Origin: Bacteriovoracaceae bacterium
GTDB taxonomy: Bacteria; Bdellovibrionota; Bacteriovoracia; Bacteriovoracales; Bacteriovoracaceae
Assembly: GCA_013141065.1 (NCBI GenBank)
Contig: JABFRR010000009.1
Span: forward strand, 1 to 64,000
Reading direction: 5' to 3'
DNA length: 64,000 bases
Both the position numbers and the translations under genes were made by a program. Below are positions 51,880 to 61,498 of the stretch, piece by piece; the stretch's first letter is position 1, and every line of letters starts with the position of its first letter. Under the pieces are notes generated by a model. That model saw only the letters and a list, made by a program, of their open reading frames with translations, searched no databases and had not been told where the DNA came from.

Positions 51880-54546
51880 ATGACAAAAAAATGGGTTTAT
51901 CTCTTCAGCGCAGAAAAGACAGAAGGGAACAAAGACATGAAGGATCTTCTTGGTGGTAAAGGAGCTAATCTCGCTGAGATGTGCTCATTAAAATTAGAAG
52001 TCCCTCCAGGCTTTACGGTGACAACTGAAGCATGTTTGGATTATGAAAAAAATGGTAAAAAAATTAATGAAGAAATTAAGTCACAAGTTTTAAAGTCTCT
52101 TGGAGACATTGAAAGAATGACTGGTAAAAAATTTGGAGACAATGCCAATCCACTTTTATTTTCGGTTAGATCAGGTGCTCGTGCCTCAATGCCAGGAATG
52201 ATGGATACTGTTTTAAATTTGGGACTCAACGACCAATCGGTGTTAGGTCTAGCTAAACTCACAGACAATGAAAGATTTGCTTGGGATTCATATAGAAGAT
52301 TTATTCAAATGTATGCCAACGTTGTAATGGATTTTAATGTTTCATTACTTGAAGCAACTTTAGAAGACCTAAAAGAAGCACGTGGAGTTCATGAAGACAC
52401 AAAACTTTCAGCAAGTGATTTAAAAGAACTTGTCACAGTTTTCAAAAGGATCATCCTTGAAGAATCAGGCCAGTCATTTCCAGTTGATCCAATGGAGCAA
52501 TTATGGCTTGCGATCGCTGCTGTTTTTAATTCTTGGGAAAATCCACGGGCCACAAAATACCGCGAGATCTATCACATTCCTCATGATTGGGGAACAGCCG
52601 TCAACGTACAGTCGATGGTTTTTGGAAACATGGGCGAGGATTGTGCAACTGGAGTTTGTTTCACTCGCGACCCTTCAACAGGTGAAAGAAAATTCTTTGG
52701 AGAGTATTTAATAAATGCTCAAGGTGAAGATGTTGTTGCAGGTATTAGAACCCCTCAGCCAATTAATGCTTTTTCAAAAAATGATTCAAATAAAAACTTC
52801 AAGACTCTTGAAGAAGCGATGCCAGTGGCATTTGCAGAGCTTACAAAAGTTTATCAAAAACTTGAGCATCACTATAAAGACATGCAGGATATTGAGTTTA
52901 CAATTGAAAATAAAAAACTTTATATTTTGCAAACGAGAAATGGTAAACGAACGGCAGCTGCAGGAATAAAAATTGCAGTTGATCTAGTTAAAGAAGGCAT
53001 CTTAACAAAACAAGAAGCACTTTTAAGAGTGAACCCTGAAGACTTAAATCAACTTCTTCACCCAAGACTTGATCCAAAAGCAGTTAAAAATATTATTGCC
53101 AAAGGACTTCCAGCTTCTCCCGGTGCTGGTGCAGGTATTATTGCTTTTACCAGTGAAAGGGCCCATGACCTTGCTGTCGCAGGAAAAAAAGTGATTCTTG
53201 TTCGCCAAGAAACTTCTCCAGAAGATATTGCTGGAATGGTGGCGTCTCAAGGTATTCTAACCGCCCGTGGTGGAATGACTTCACATGCAGCAGTTGTTGC
53301 ACGTGGAATGGGTAAGCCTTGTGTCGCTGGATGCACGGCTATTTTAGTTGATGCCAACTCGGGCACATTAACTGTTGCTGGAAAAAAATATAAAGAAGGT
53401 GATAGTCTCACAATCGACGGTGGAACTGGTGAAGTCATAGAAGGAGTAGTCCCAACGATTGATGCTGCTATTACTGATGATTTTGCTACTTTTATGTTGT
53501 GGTCAGATGAGTTTAAAAAACTAGGCGTTAGAACAAATGCCGACACTCCAGATGACTCTCGAGTGGCCGTTAAGTTTGGTGCTGAAGGAATTGGTCTTTG
53601 TCGAACAGAGCATATGTTCTTTGAAAAAGACAGAATTTTAGCCGTGAGAGAAATGATCTTTGCCAATACAGTCAATGACCGTCAAAAAGCACTTACCAAA
53701 ATTCTCCCTTTCCAAAGAGAAGACTTTGTAGGGATTTTCACAGTGCTTAATAATTTACCAGTCAACATTCGACTTCTTGATCCACCATTACATGAATTTC
53801 TTCCACACACACATGAAGATAAAAAAGAGTTGGCAGAGAGTTTAGGTCTAGAGATTCAAACTATCGAAGATAGAGGCGGACAGCTTCATGAGTTTAATCC
53901 GATGTTAGGTCACAGAGGATGCAGACTCGGTGTAACATTTCCAGAAATTTACCGTATGCAAGTTCAGGCCATCATTGAAGCGGCTTTAATCTGTGCTGAT
54001 AAAGGAATCAATGTTGTACCAGAAATCATGATTCCACTTGTCGCAGTTGAAGGTGAATTGACGATGTTAAAAGACGATGCCATTCGCGAGATTGAAAGAG
54101 TCTTTAAAGAAAAAGGGAAAAAGGTAAAATATAAAATCGGAACAATGATAGAGCTTCCGAGAGCAGCTATCATGGCCGGACAAATTGCAAAACATGCAGA
54201 GTTCTTTTCATTTGGAACCAACGATTTAACTCAGACAACTTTTGGTTTATCTCGTGACGATGCCGGTAAATTTTTACCTGAGTATGTTTCAAAAGGTTTA
54301 ATGCCTACAGATCCATTTGTTTCGATTGACCAAGATGGTGTCGGATTTTTAATGAAACATGCCGTGAGTGAAGGTCGAAAAGCAAACCCAAATATCCATT
54401 TTGGTATTTGTGGTGAGCACGGTGGAGAAGCGAAATCGATTGAGTTTTGCCATAGAATTGGACTCGATTATGTTTCATGCTCACCTTATCGTGTGCCTAT
54501 CGCAAGATTATCGGCAGCTCAAGCAGCAATTAAAAATACAAAGTAA
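51880..54546 (+). CDS. ppdK: Pyruvate, phosphate dikinase
   Basis: Enzyme of 888 aa that interconverts pyruvate, ATP and Pi with phosphoenolpyruvate, AMP and PPi. The N-terminal ATP-grasp domain starts GGKGANLAEM. The swivelling domain has the catalytic His in GGMTSHAAVVARGMGKPCV. The C-terminal TIM barrel has MIELPRAAIMA, FFSFGTNDLTQTTFG and a GICGEHGG active-site loop. It provides PEP from pyruvate or works in glycolysis in organisms with PPi metabolism. It ends before a strong hairpin. Confidence 0.96.
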   Translation: MTKKWVYLFSAEKTEGNKDMKDLLGGKGANLAEMCSLKLEVPPGFTVTTEACLDYEKNGKKINEEIKSQVLKSLGDIERMTGKKFGDNANPLLFSVRSGARASMPGMMDTVLNLGLNDQSVLGLAKLTDNERFAWDSYRRFIQMYANVVMDFNVSLLEATLEDLKEARGVHEDTKLSASDLKELVTVFKRIILEESGQSFPVDPMEQLWLAIAAVFNSWENPRATKYREIYHIPHDWGTAVNVQSMVFGNMGEDCATGVCFTRDPSTGERKFFGEYLINAQGEDVVAGIRTPQPINAFSKNDSNKNFKTLEEAMPVAFAELTKVYQKLEHHYKDMQDIEFTIENKKLYILQTRNGKRTAAAGIKIAVDLVKEGILTKQEALLRVNPEDLNQLLHPRLDPKAVKNIIAKGLPASPGAGAGIIAFTSERAHDLAVAGKKVILVRQETSPEDIAGMVASQGILTARGGMTSHAAVVARGMGKPCVAGCTAILVDANSGTLTVAGKKYKEGDSLTIDGGTGEVIEGVVPTIDAAITDDFATFMLWSDEFKKLGVRTNADTPDDSRVAVKFGAEGIGLCRTEHMFFEKDRILAVREMIFANTVNDRQKALTKILPFQREDFVGIFTVLNNLPVNIRLLDPPLHEFLPHTHEDKKELAESLGLEIQTIEDRGGQLHEFNPMLGHRGCRLGVTFPEIYRMQVQAIIEAALICADKGINVVPEIMIPLVAVEGELTMLKDDAIREIERVFKEKGKKVKYKIGTMIELPRAAIMAGQIAKHAEFFSFGTNDLTQTTFGLSRDDAGKFLPEYVSKGLMPTDPFVSIDQDGVGFLMKHAVSEGRKANPNIHFGICGEHGGEAKSIEFCHRIGLDYVSCSPYRVPIARLSAAQAAIKNTK

Positions 54547-54555
54547 AAAATAATT

Positions 54556-54582
54556 AAGAGAGCTCACAGGATGAGCTCTCTT
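54556..54582 (+). terminator. Hairpin after ppdK
   Basis: An 11-bp perfect stem (54556-54566 with 54572-54582) around a CAGGA loop lies 9 bp after the ppdK stop. The tail after it is ACTTATCATTT, not a T run, so termination may be partial and the next gene may be read through. Confidence 0.6.
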
Positions 54583-54606
54583 ACTTATCATTTCAAGGAG
54601 GATTTA

Positions 54607-55158
54607 ATGATTCGTCTAAGTCTAGTTAGTTTTTCACTTCTTATATCGTTATTCGTTTCATTTAGTTTAAAAGCGGAAGTCTGTGAAGGGATCAAATCCT
54701 GCAGTGAGCTTTATACTAAAATCACGGGTGAAAAATTACAAAGCGATAAGAGTATTAATAAAAGTATGTCTATTTCTGCAACGGGAACTGATTTGGATAA
54801 ATCAAATGTTAAAAAAGAATTTGAACGCTATTTGAATCAAAATGCTGTCTCTCTCTCAAATAAAAGACTTCAGAGTATGAGACAAGGAGAATTCCTTACG
54901 GCACCTATTTACTTAGTGAGTCTAGGTAATATGCCAATGATGATTAATAAAGATGGCCTAGTGACACTTGTTTATCAGTCAACAAAAGAGACAAATAAAT
55001 TAGTTAATTCTAGTGTCAAAAAAATGCTTTCAAAAAAGAAATCAAAGTCGTTAAATAAAATTATCGAGTTTCCAAAAACTAATCTTATTGCTGTCTCTGA
55101 TACATATGAATACGCTTCAAAAATCATGAAGGAAATTATGTTGCAAGATAAGTTGTAG
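54607..55158 (+). CDS. Secreted hypothetical protein
   Basis: Unrecognised exported protein of 183 aa. I take the ATG at 54607 because AAGGAGG stands at ideal distance and a signal peptide follows at once (LVSFSLLISLFVSFSLKA); an upstream ATG lies inside the hairpin. The mature part has one CEGIKSC Cys pair near its start, then mixed polar sequence with a KKMLSKKKSKSLNK basic patch. It starts 60 bp after ppdK and is followed after 8 bp by the serine-hydrolase gene. Function unknown. Confidence 0.65.
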   Translation: MIRLSLVSFSLLISLFVSFSLKAEVCEGIKSCSELYTKITGEKLQSDKSINKSMSISATGTDLDKSNVKKEFERYLNQNAVSLSNKRLQSMRQGEFLTAPIYLVSLGNMPMMINKDGLVTLVYQSTKETNKLVNSSVKKMLSKKKSKSLNKIIEFPKTNLIAVSDTYEYASKIMKEIMLQDKL

Positions 55159-55166
55159 GTTCAATT

Positions 55167-56078
55167 ATGAAAAGTGACTTAGTCAATTTAGGATTAGAAT
55201 TATTGGGCATTCAGCATTTTGACTCACTTGCAGTTGGTGTTATTGATTTTAAAAATAAGTCTTTTGAGAGTTTTGAAATTTCAGCCAGTAATATTGTTTC
55301 ATCAAAACCTTATCTTTATTTTGATCTTGCAAGTTTGACTAAGCCCTTAACCAACGGTGCCGTTTTTTTAAAGCAACCAGAGCTTTTTAGTTCAGATATG
55401 CTATTACTTTTAAATCATAAAGCAGGTCTTCCCAGTGGGGGGCTACTTTCAAAACATACTTGGAAGGAAGAAATATTATCTTATCCAATAATTCCCTCGG
55501 AAACTTTGTATTCAGACTACTCATCTCTAAGATGCATGCTAGAAATTGAAAAAAAATCTCATAAAAGCTTAAAAGAATTATGCTCATTTTATTTTGATTC
55601 AAACTTAGTTCATTGGAAAGATTTGCCTCAAGACTCATTTTCACCAGACTATGGAATAAGGAATAGGAAAATAGTAAGTGGAGAAGTTCACGACAATAAT
55701 TGCTTTAATATTAAAGAATTTGTTTCACATGCAGGATTGTTTGCAACCATAGATGGACTATGTCAGTCACTTATAAATCTCAATGCTAGTGTGAAAATGA
55801 ATGATCAACTGAGTGAAGCGTTTAAAACTCATAAAAACGAAGATAGATTTATAATGGGCTTTGATCATGTTAGTGATCCTACTCAGACTTTAGCAGGAAA
55901 AGGTTGTTCACTGAAAACTTTTGGGCATCTGGGCTTTGTAGGAACTTCGTTTTGGATTGATCTCAATCAAAATAAAGGGGCTGTTATTTTAACAAATGGG
56001 GTTCAAAGCTACTGGTATGATAAGGCAGGATTAAATTCGCTTCGCAAGTCAATCGGTGAAGCCATCTGGAAAATATAA
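55167..56078 (+). CDS. Beta-lactamase-family serine hydrolase
   Basis: Protein of 303 aa of the class C beta-lactamase/esterase (penicillin-binding-like) family. The SxxK motif is in FDLASLTKPLT with nucleophile Ser56 and Lys59. The tyrosine motif is YSDYSS (Tyr115), and the third motif is GHLGFVGTSFWID near 253-265. No signal peptide is visible, so it is probably cytosolic and not an antibiotic-resistance enzyme. It may be a peptidase or esterase. It is close behind the 54607 gene and ends at a bidirectional terminator. Confidence 0.85.
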   Translation: MKSDLVNLGLELLGIQHFDSLAVGVIDFKNKSFESFEISASNIVSSKPYLYFDLASLTKPLTNGAVFLKQPELFSSDMLLLLNHKAGLPSGGLLSKHTWKEEILSYPIIPSETLYSDYSSLRCMLEIEKKSHKSLKELCSFYFDSNLVHWKDLPQDSFSPDYGIRNRKIVSGEVHDNNCFNIKEFVSHAGLFATIDGLCQSLINLNASVKMNDQLSEAFKTHKNEDRFIMGFDHVSDPTQTLAGKGCSLKTFGHLGFVGTSFWIDLNQNKGAVILTNGVQSYWYDKAGLNSLRKSIGEAIWKI

Positions 56079-56109
56079 AAGGGCACAAGAAAGTGCTCTT
56101 GGGCCCTTT
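56077..56109. terminator. Bidirectional terminator between convergent genes
   Basis: AAAAGGGC and GCCCTTTA form the outer stem, and CAAGA with TCTTG extends it around an AAGTGC loop, with one A-G mismatch. A on the left and T on the right make it work on both strands, ending the serine-hydrolase and the convergent 56119 gene. Confidence 0.8.
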
Positions 56110-56118
56110 AAATTTTAA

Positions 56119-56655
56119 TTATTTTTCTAACTTTTTTACTTCGATTAATGAAAGAGTTTTTAATACGACACCTGAATAATCATATTGATCATTTGTTTGA
56201 GCGTCAGCTGATTCAGAAATTGTAATCATATGAGAAACATCGAAAAAACGACCTGTTCCATCGCTTGTAAAACCAACAAAGAATGTATATGCAGCACCAG
56301 CAGATGCCCATCCACCACGGCCAAATCCTGTTCGTACTTGAGCTGTAAGTGTGACTTCACCACAACCATCTATCCACGTTTGATCTGGAGTGCTTGTCGC
56401 TTCACAGTTTTGTAATTCAATTTCTTTAACTAATTTTGCTAGAGGCGAAGAAGGATCTTTTAATAAGTCATTAATGAATTGCTCTGTTTCTTTAGCATCA
56501 ACGTAAGTAGCAGCTTGCGTGCCATCGGTTTCTTCTGTCTTGATTGTCACGACTGCTTCCGTAGAGCTGATCTTTTTATAAGATCGAGATTCTTCTGAAG
56601 CGAGTAAGTTAGAACTTAAGGTAAGTAATAATGAGCAAAGGAATAAAGATTTCAT
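56119..56655 (-). CDS. Secreted hypothetical protein
   Basis: Unrecognised 178-aa protein with a signal peptide ending SSNLLA. The mature part contains NCEATSTPDQTWIDGCGEVTLTAQVRTGFGRGGWASAGAAYTFFVGF, which reads as beta strands with a likely disulfide between the two Cys. It ends in a DYSGVVLKTLSLIEVKK segment. It may be a periplasmic or surface-exposed small beta protein. AT-rich DNA with a TATACT box upstream (about 56689-56694, minus strand) could be its promoter. Confidence 0.65.
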   Translation of the reverse strand: MKSLFLCSLLLTLSSNLLASEESRSYKKISSTEAVVTIKTEETDGTQAATYVDAKETEQFINDLLKDPSSPLAKLVKEIELQNCEATSTPDQTWIDGCGEVTLTAQVRTGFGRGGWASAGAAYTFFVGFTSDGTGRFFDVSHMITISESADAQTNDQYDYSGVVLKTLSLIEVKKLEK

Positions 56656-57011
56656 AAATTAACTCCATTAAAAATTGACTGAATTGGGTGGAGTATAATG
56701 TGTGTTTTAAGAATCAGGGAAAAAAAGCTGACTTTTCCCCATAATTACATGGTCGAAAATAAAGTGTAAAAAGATTGGTCGGCCTCAGCGAGGATAACTG
56801 GCTAAAAAATCATAAAACTAACTGATTCGCTTCTTAAAGGGTGCTACTCGGTTTGTAAATTACTTATTGATTGGTGTTGTATCGGGAAGATTTATTAGAA
56901 TTAAAATTGATATTTTTCTTTGAGGTATCTGAACATTTCTACTTTTGCTTCAAGCTTTATTAATCCTCGCCAAATACTAACCGTCCCGGCTCTCCGTCGC
57001 TTTTACGGCCA
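56656..57011. other. Intergenic region between the 56119 gene and the IS4 remnant
   Basis: No gene is visible. The left part holds the probable promoter of the 56119 gene (minus strand) and an inverted repeat GGGAAAA...TTTTCCC at 56717-56739. The right part is the 3' flank of the IS4-family transposase and should contain the end of that element, but I could not match terminal repeats to the other side. Confidence 0.4.
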
Positions 57012-58239
57012 TTAAAGCCCCCATCTTAGCGACAAATCGTAGGCCTCTCTAATCGTTATTCTTTGATCATCAGATATCTTATTTTCTATTTTCAAAACGA
57101 GTGATTCTTCTTCTGAAAAAGAAAGACTTGAATCTTCATCTGGAGCTGCTTCTGCTAAATGTTTAACGTAATAAATTCTCCACGCAATAACTGAAAATAA
57201 TGTGATATATTTTTCTAGTCGCTCAAATGTTCTTAATGATGCTCTCTCAACTTTGCATCCGCCATCTTTTAAAATTTTAAAATAATTTTCAATGTGCCAG
57301 CGTTTCTTATAATAATCAATGACTCTAGAAGCATCTCCAAAATTTTTCAATGGCAAACTTGTCAGCAAGATCCAGTGCAATCGATCTTTCTCTGCAACTT
57401 CCCCAGTCGTACTTATTTCTAATATATTTAACACCACTTTTCTTTTTACAGAAGTAAGTCCATTAAGTTTGAAGCTAGGATCAAAAAATTCTATCTCACC
57501 GTACTTTACAATTGCATCCACATCTCTTTTTAACTTCGTATGAAATATTTTGAATTCATGATCAGTTTTCTTTTTGTTCAAATGCCAGCGAAGATAATGA
57601 TCTCCATTTTCGATTATTCGATCGTGCTTGGATCTAATTATAAAATCTTTATTATTTTTTATTAAAGTAAATAGAACTTCAAACTGATCTGCCTCCCTGT
57701 CAGCGACGTGAATGAGTTTTGTGCCTTTAGGACAATGCTTTTCTGTTTCTAAAATTGCCTCTGCCCAACGATCACTTTCTTTCTCCCACATATCATCGTA
57801 TGCACGACTCCATGTTGATAAGTGCCATAACTCCTAGAGGTACATCATTGATATTTACAGCTAAACTATAATGTCCAATAAAACCATGAGTCTCTTGATC
57901 TCCAGCTTTTCCACCAATATTACCTAAGCCTTTTATAGATCTTTTTGAATTGAAGCTAAAAAAGCTAGAATCATGAATCATCAAAGCTACAGATTCATTT
58001 TGAAGTCTCGAAGAAGTAGACTCACGATGCTCAAATAATATTTTATCTGACGAGAAATTCTTGTGACTGAAGAGACGATAAGTTGCTTTTTTATCTGCAA
58101 AGTTAACTACCGCTTTATTAATAGTTTCGTCAGGACGTCGTGAAAAAATATTCGCCATAGAGAAAAAGCGATCGCGAAGTCTTTTATCTCCAAATTCAAT
58201 ATTCTTAAATTCTTTTTCTAGCCAATCGCTTTCACTCAT
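57012..58239 (-). pseudogene. IS4-family transposase disrupted by a frameshift
   Basis: Two adjacent frames make one Tn5/IS4-like transposase. The 5' part (58239 to about 57820, 148 codons if read to its stop) has EFGDKRLRDRFF and the first catalytic Asp in MIHDSSF (D90). The 3' part (57791 or earlier to 57012) has VADREADQFE with the second Asp and RWHIENYFKILKDGGCKVE with the Glu. Changing frame inside 57817-57822 gives GVMAL then STWSRAYDDMWEKESDRW, the continuous family sequence, so one extra base broke the gene. No slippery heptamer is visible there. Element ends not identified. Confidence 0.85.
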
Positions 58240-58372
58240 TTAATAAAAATAATTGCAACGATGTGGATGGCCAAGCAAAAAAATCTAACAGGGCCTTACA
58301 TTTGAAAATGTCAACGAGTTAAAGAAAACTTGTGGGTAATTGTTAGGAAAAAAAGAGTAAACACTGTAAAAT

Positions 58373-59026
58373 TTATCTAGATAGAAGTGGTACGGCCATA
58401 ACTCGTTGGCCTTCAACCGGATTACGAGTCTCGCCTTTGGTAAGTTCTCTTTTTAAGATGAATGTCCAGGCAGCAGGTTGATCTAGAGAAAGTGCAGGGA
58501 CTCTCGTTTTCGTTGGGGAGTTTGGACTTTCTTGGAGGTAAGAGTGAACTATAAAAGGGAGTCGTGTCTTGGAGCCTTGGCTCCACACAATGATAGTTTT
58601 TGGAGTATCTAGGGATGTCGCAAAAAATTCAGTTTGATCAGGGCCAATGTAGCGGTAGGCATTTTTTAAAAAAGTATAGGCAGTGTCTACATCCGGATGA
58701 ACAAAAAGTTTATAATACTTAATTCCACTCACCGTCATATAGAGCTGATCAGAAATCTTTGAATCAATTTGTTCATTAAATATTAATCGAATGTCTTGTT
58801 CTTGGATAAGGTAATAGGCAAGCGGAAATTTTATAAGTTTGCCTTTATTAGCCTGGGTGGATAAAAAATCATTTAAGTTCGGAGGCAGAACATCTTGCGA
58901 GTTAAGAAATGTTAAGTGTTTTTCTGGAATATAATGTGCTTTATTTGTCGAAATAGTATAACTTTTTTCACAACTAAAAAAAGCAGCAGTAAAAGTAATG
59001 AATGTGAGAAATTTTAACACATGCAT
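58373..59026 (-). CDS. Lipoprotein, third gene of the ART/phosphorylase operon
   Basis: Protein of 217 aa with lipobox FFSC (Cys19), hence a lipid-anchored envelope protein. I recognise no domain. Segments such as YYLIQEQDIRLIF, SGIKYYKLFVHPDVDTAYTFLKNAYRYIG and AWTFILKRELTKGE suggest a mixed alpha/beta fold. It lies 9 bp downstream of the 820-residue lipoprotein gene, so the three lipoprotein genes form one transcription unit. It may be an accessory, anchoring or immunity-like partner, which is speculation. Confidence 0.7.
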   Translation of the reverse strand: MHVLKFLTFITFTAAFFSCEKSYTISTNKAHYIPEKHLTFLNSQDVLPPNLNDFLSTQANKGKLIKFPLAYYLIQEQDIRLIFNEQIDSKISDQLYMTVSGIKYYKLFVHPDVDTAYTFLKNAYRYIGPDQTEFFATSLDTPKTIIVWSQGSKTRLPFIVHSYLQESPNSPTKTRVPALSLDQPAAWTFILKRELTKGETRNPVEGQRVMAVPLLSR

Positions 59027-59035
59027 TTCTTAGTC

Positions 59036-61498
59036 CTAAATTCCTTCGACGAGAATTCTCATCATTGTCATGCATGAATTCTCACTTCCGGCCTTATTTA
59101 AACTTTCTTTCCCTTGATAAAAAGCACTCAAGGGGTTGTGGCTTAAATTTGTTGGCAGTACGTTTAAAGTAAGATTTCCATTGTAGGTTACATTTTTATA
59201 TAGTCCCGCATTTTGAAATCCCGCAAAGTTATAAATCTTAACAAAAAAATCGATATCAATTTTTGTTGGGGATTTCATCCAAATGAGATTTGGATTCTCA
59301 ACTTTTGTCGAGACTGTCCAGTCTATAGCTTGAGCGAGAGTGGAATTTTTTTGTAAAATTTTAGCGAGTACCTCTTTAAGCGTTTTTTCCTCTTGTGCTG
59401 TCTTGGCGACGATTAAGACACTTAGCTTTTCAAGCTTTGGATTCCAAGTTCCATCTACGAGTGATTTATTAAAAGCAACATTGAAATTAAACTTACCGAG
59501 GGTGCGTTCTTGAATTTCTTGAATAATTTCTCCAGCATCGACTAGTTTATCAAGTAAAAATTTATCAGAGAAAGCAGGATGCTTTTCTGAAAAAGCTACA
59601 ACTTCCTTAGAGGTCAGGGGCTTAGTATTTTTTAGTTTTGAATAAGCATAGTATTGATATGAAATGGCCTTTTTTTCTAGAGTTTTAAAAACTAATCGTT
59701 TAATAGCTTCAACATCGTTTGAAGCTGCGACCACTACAGACGTAGGTATTCCTTTCGTGTCTCTGGTAAAAACAGATGCCAATAATTTATTTTGTGAGTT
59801 TTTTCGTTTTGAACTTGTTGCATGAGCAAGTGTTTCACTTTCACTCCCTAATACGTCAGATATCAAGAGAAATAATTCTAATTGGTCTGTTGTTTCATGA
59901 AAAATTCTTCTTAAATAAGAGGTTTCTACTTCAACAAATTCAGAACGTTTTTCTGAGAACTCCAGCCACTTTTCACTTTCTTCAAATGGAGAACCAACAT
60001 GTTCAACAGAGCCTGCATTAATTGCACCTTCGATACTCATTGGTTTATGATGCATTTTTAATTTCACATCTTTATCGTATACATATTGTGGGGAAATGAG
60101 ATCGCCAACCTTGTAACCTTTTGAGGCAAAAGCACCAGCAGTTCCCATGTATGTTACGTTTTTGTGACCTGTTGCTTTGAGGGCCGTGGCTATAGGAATA
60201 ACTTCATCACCCCAGACATTCGAAACGACTCGCCATCTTATAGTTTTTCCTTCTGGATTTTTGAAAACATAATCACACATTTCTATTGTAAAATTATCAT
60301 AATTATAAACCTTAAATTTTTCAGGTAAAAGCTTAGGATTTTTTGCGATATCAGTTTCTAAGCTCTCATAGGCAGTTTCAATAATTCCTTTATCTTTGAA
60401 AATTGTTTCAAAGTTAGCTTCACCAAACATCATTGTTCTAAGTTTTTCGATATCTTTGGGCTTCATTGAGCTGATCTTTTTTTGAAAAGTTGCCTGGTCG
60501 TGCTTAAGAAAATTATTAAGAGCATTGATCTTCCAAAATATTTCAAATTTTCCGTCTATTGATTCTTTTTGCCCAATCAAAACACGATCCGCTTTTGGCA
60601 ATAAACGTAACTGTGTTGCATGCTCTTCAGCTTTGGCTGCATGAAATTTGGCCACATCACCATTAACAACGATTTTGCTTTTTATTGGAGCATTATTAAA
60701 GTTCGACAGCGAAACCTGATTAGTTAAATGTTCAAGTCTATCAAATCCACCGATGTTGGTTATCGCAAGTCGATACGTAGCCTCACCGGGATATTGAACG
60801 ACATAGATCTTGTTATAGTTTTTAGCCAGGGGCTTAACTTCAAAGAGAACTTCACCTTTATCTTCCTTAAGTGTTTTAAGAAATTCGCGACTGTCTCCCA
60901 GGTGAAACTCAATCGTACGACCACTTTTATTGGCTTCCCAAAAAATGGCACGAGTAGTTCGATTGGAAATATAATGACCTGAATCCAAAGTCATTTCTTC
61001 AGCTTTAAGTATTTTAGGTTTTACGCTAATGCCGTCATTTGGATTGACCAGTTCTTCTTCTAAATCCAATGGAAGTTCTAGTTTTGTTTTTGATAAACTA
61101 TAGGCTTCGTTGAGTTTATTCTTAAAGAAATTGTATTCCCATTTTAAAGAAACTTGGGAGACACCATTAGTCAGTCCTTTTTCTTTTAACAATTCCCAAA
61201 TGAGTGAATCATATTTGTGAGCATCAACGAGGGCCAGTTTATCAAGCTGCATTTCCATAATGTTTTCAATACTTATAGTTTTTAAGTATTTTATTATTGC
61301 TTCAGGTGCTTTTCCTTCCTGAGAGACAGTATATTCATTGATGTAGTATTTGAACTTATCCATTGAGAGATAATAAGTAAGATCATCTAATTCAGAAGCC
61401 GGAATTCTCTCTAACCTGGCATTTAAAGTGTCCGGAGTCCAAGTTGAACAGCTTGTTAAAAAGAGACTGAAAATTATTGTAAGAATTGTAATTTTCAT
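59036..61498 (-). CDS. Large lipoprotein with nucleoside-phosphorylase-like domain
   Basis: Lipoprotein of 820 aa (lipobox LFLTSC, Cys17). Residues about 420-550 match the phosphorylase/nucleosidase superfamily (PNP, MTAN): IPIATALKATGHKNVTYMGTAG (GTAG 452-455), YKVGDLISP (GD 465-466), VEVETSYL (Glu525, where these enzymes have the ribose-binding ME) and LLISDV (S547, D548, the base-binding Asp). Residues 20-390 and 560-820 are of unknown family and mostly helical. Such a domain on the outside of the cytoplasm is unusual, and it would cleave nucleosides or a related N-glycoside. It starts immediately at the stop of the ART-like gene (TAAATG). Confidence 0.72.
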   Translation of the reverse strand: MKITILTIIFSLFLTSCSTWTPDTLNARLERIPASELDDLTYYLSMDKFKYYINEYTVSQEGKAPEAIIKYLKTISIENIMEMQLDKLALVDAHKYDSLIWELLKEKGLTNGVSQVSLKWEYNFFKNKLNEAYSLSKTKLELPLDLEEELVNPNDGISVKPKILKAEEMTLDSGHYISNRTTRAIFWEANKSGRTIEFHLGDSREFLKTLKEDKGEVLFEVKPLAKNYNKIYVVQYPGEATYRLAITNIGGFDRLEHLTNQVSLSNFNNAPIKSKIVVNGDVAKFHAAKAEEHATQLRLLPKADRVLIGQKESIDGKFEIFWKINALNNFLKHDQATFQKKISSMKPKDIEKLRTMMFGEANFETIFKDKGIIETAYESLETDIAKNPKLLPEKFKVYNYDNFTIEMCDYVFKNPEGKTIRWRVVSNVWGDEVIPIATALKATGHKNVTYMGTAGAFASKGYKVGDLISPQYVYDKDVKLKMHHKPMSIEGAINAGSVEHVGSPFEESEKWLEFSEKRSEFVEVETSYLRRIFHETTDQLELFLLISDVLGSESETLAHATSSKRKNSQNKLLASVFTRDTKGIPTSVVVAASNDVEAIKRLVFKTLEKKAISYQYYAYSKLKNTKPLTSKEVVAFSEKHPAFSDKFLLDKLVDAGEIIQEIQERTLGKFNFNVAFNKSLVDGTWNPKLEKLSVLIVAKTAQEEKTLKEVLAKILQKNSTLAQAIDWTVSTKVENPNLIWMKSPTKIDIDFFVKIYNFAGFQNAGLYKNVTYNGNLTLNVLPTNLSHNPLSAFYQGKESLNKAGSENSCMTMMRILVEGI

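Noticed and set aside
52430..52969. Two alternative plus-strand frames inside ppdK
   Set aside because: ppdK is full length and conserved across this stretch, and these frames lack starts with ribosome sites.
57817..57822. Programmed frameshift in the IS4 transposase
   Set aside because: No slippery heptamer or stimulatory structure is visible. A one-base insertion is the simpler reading.
56761..58372. Terminal inverted repeats of the IS4 element
   Set aside because: Short matches between the flanks were either in direct orientation or only a few bases long, so no ends are claimed.
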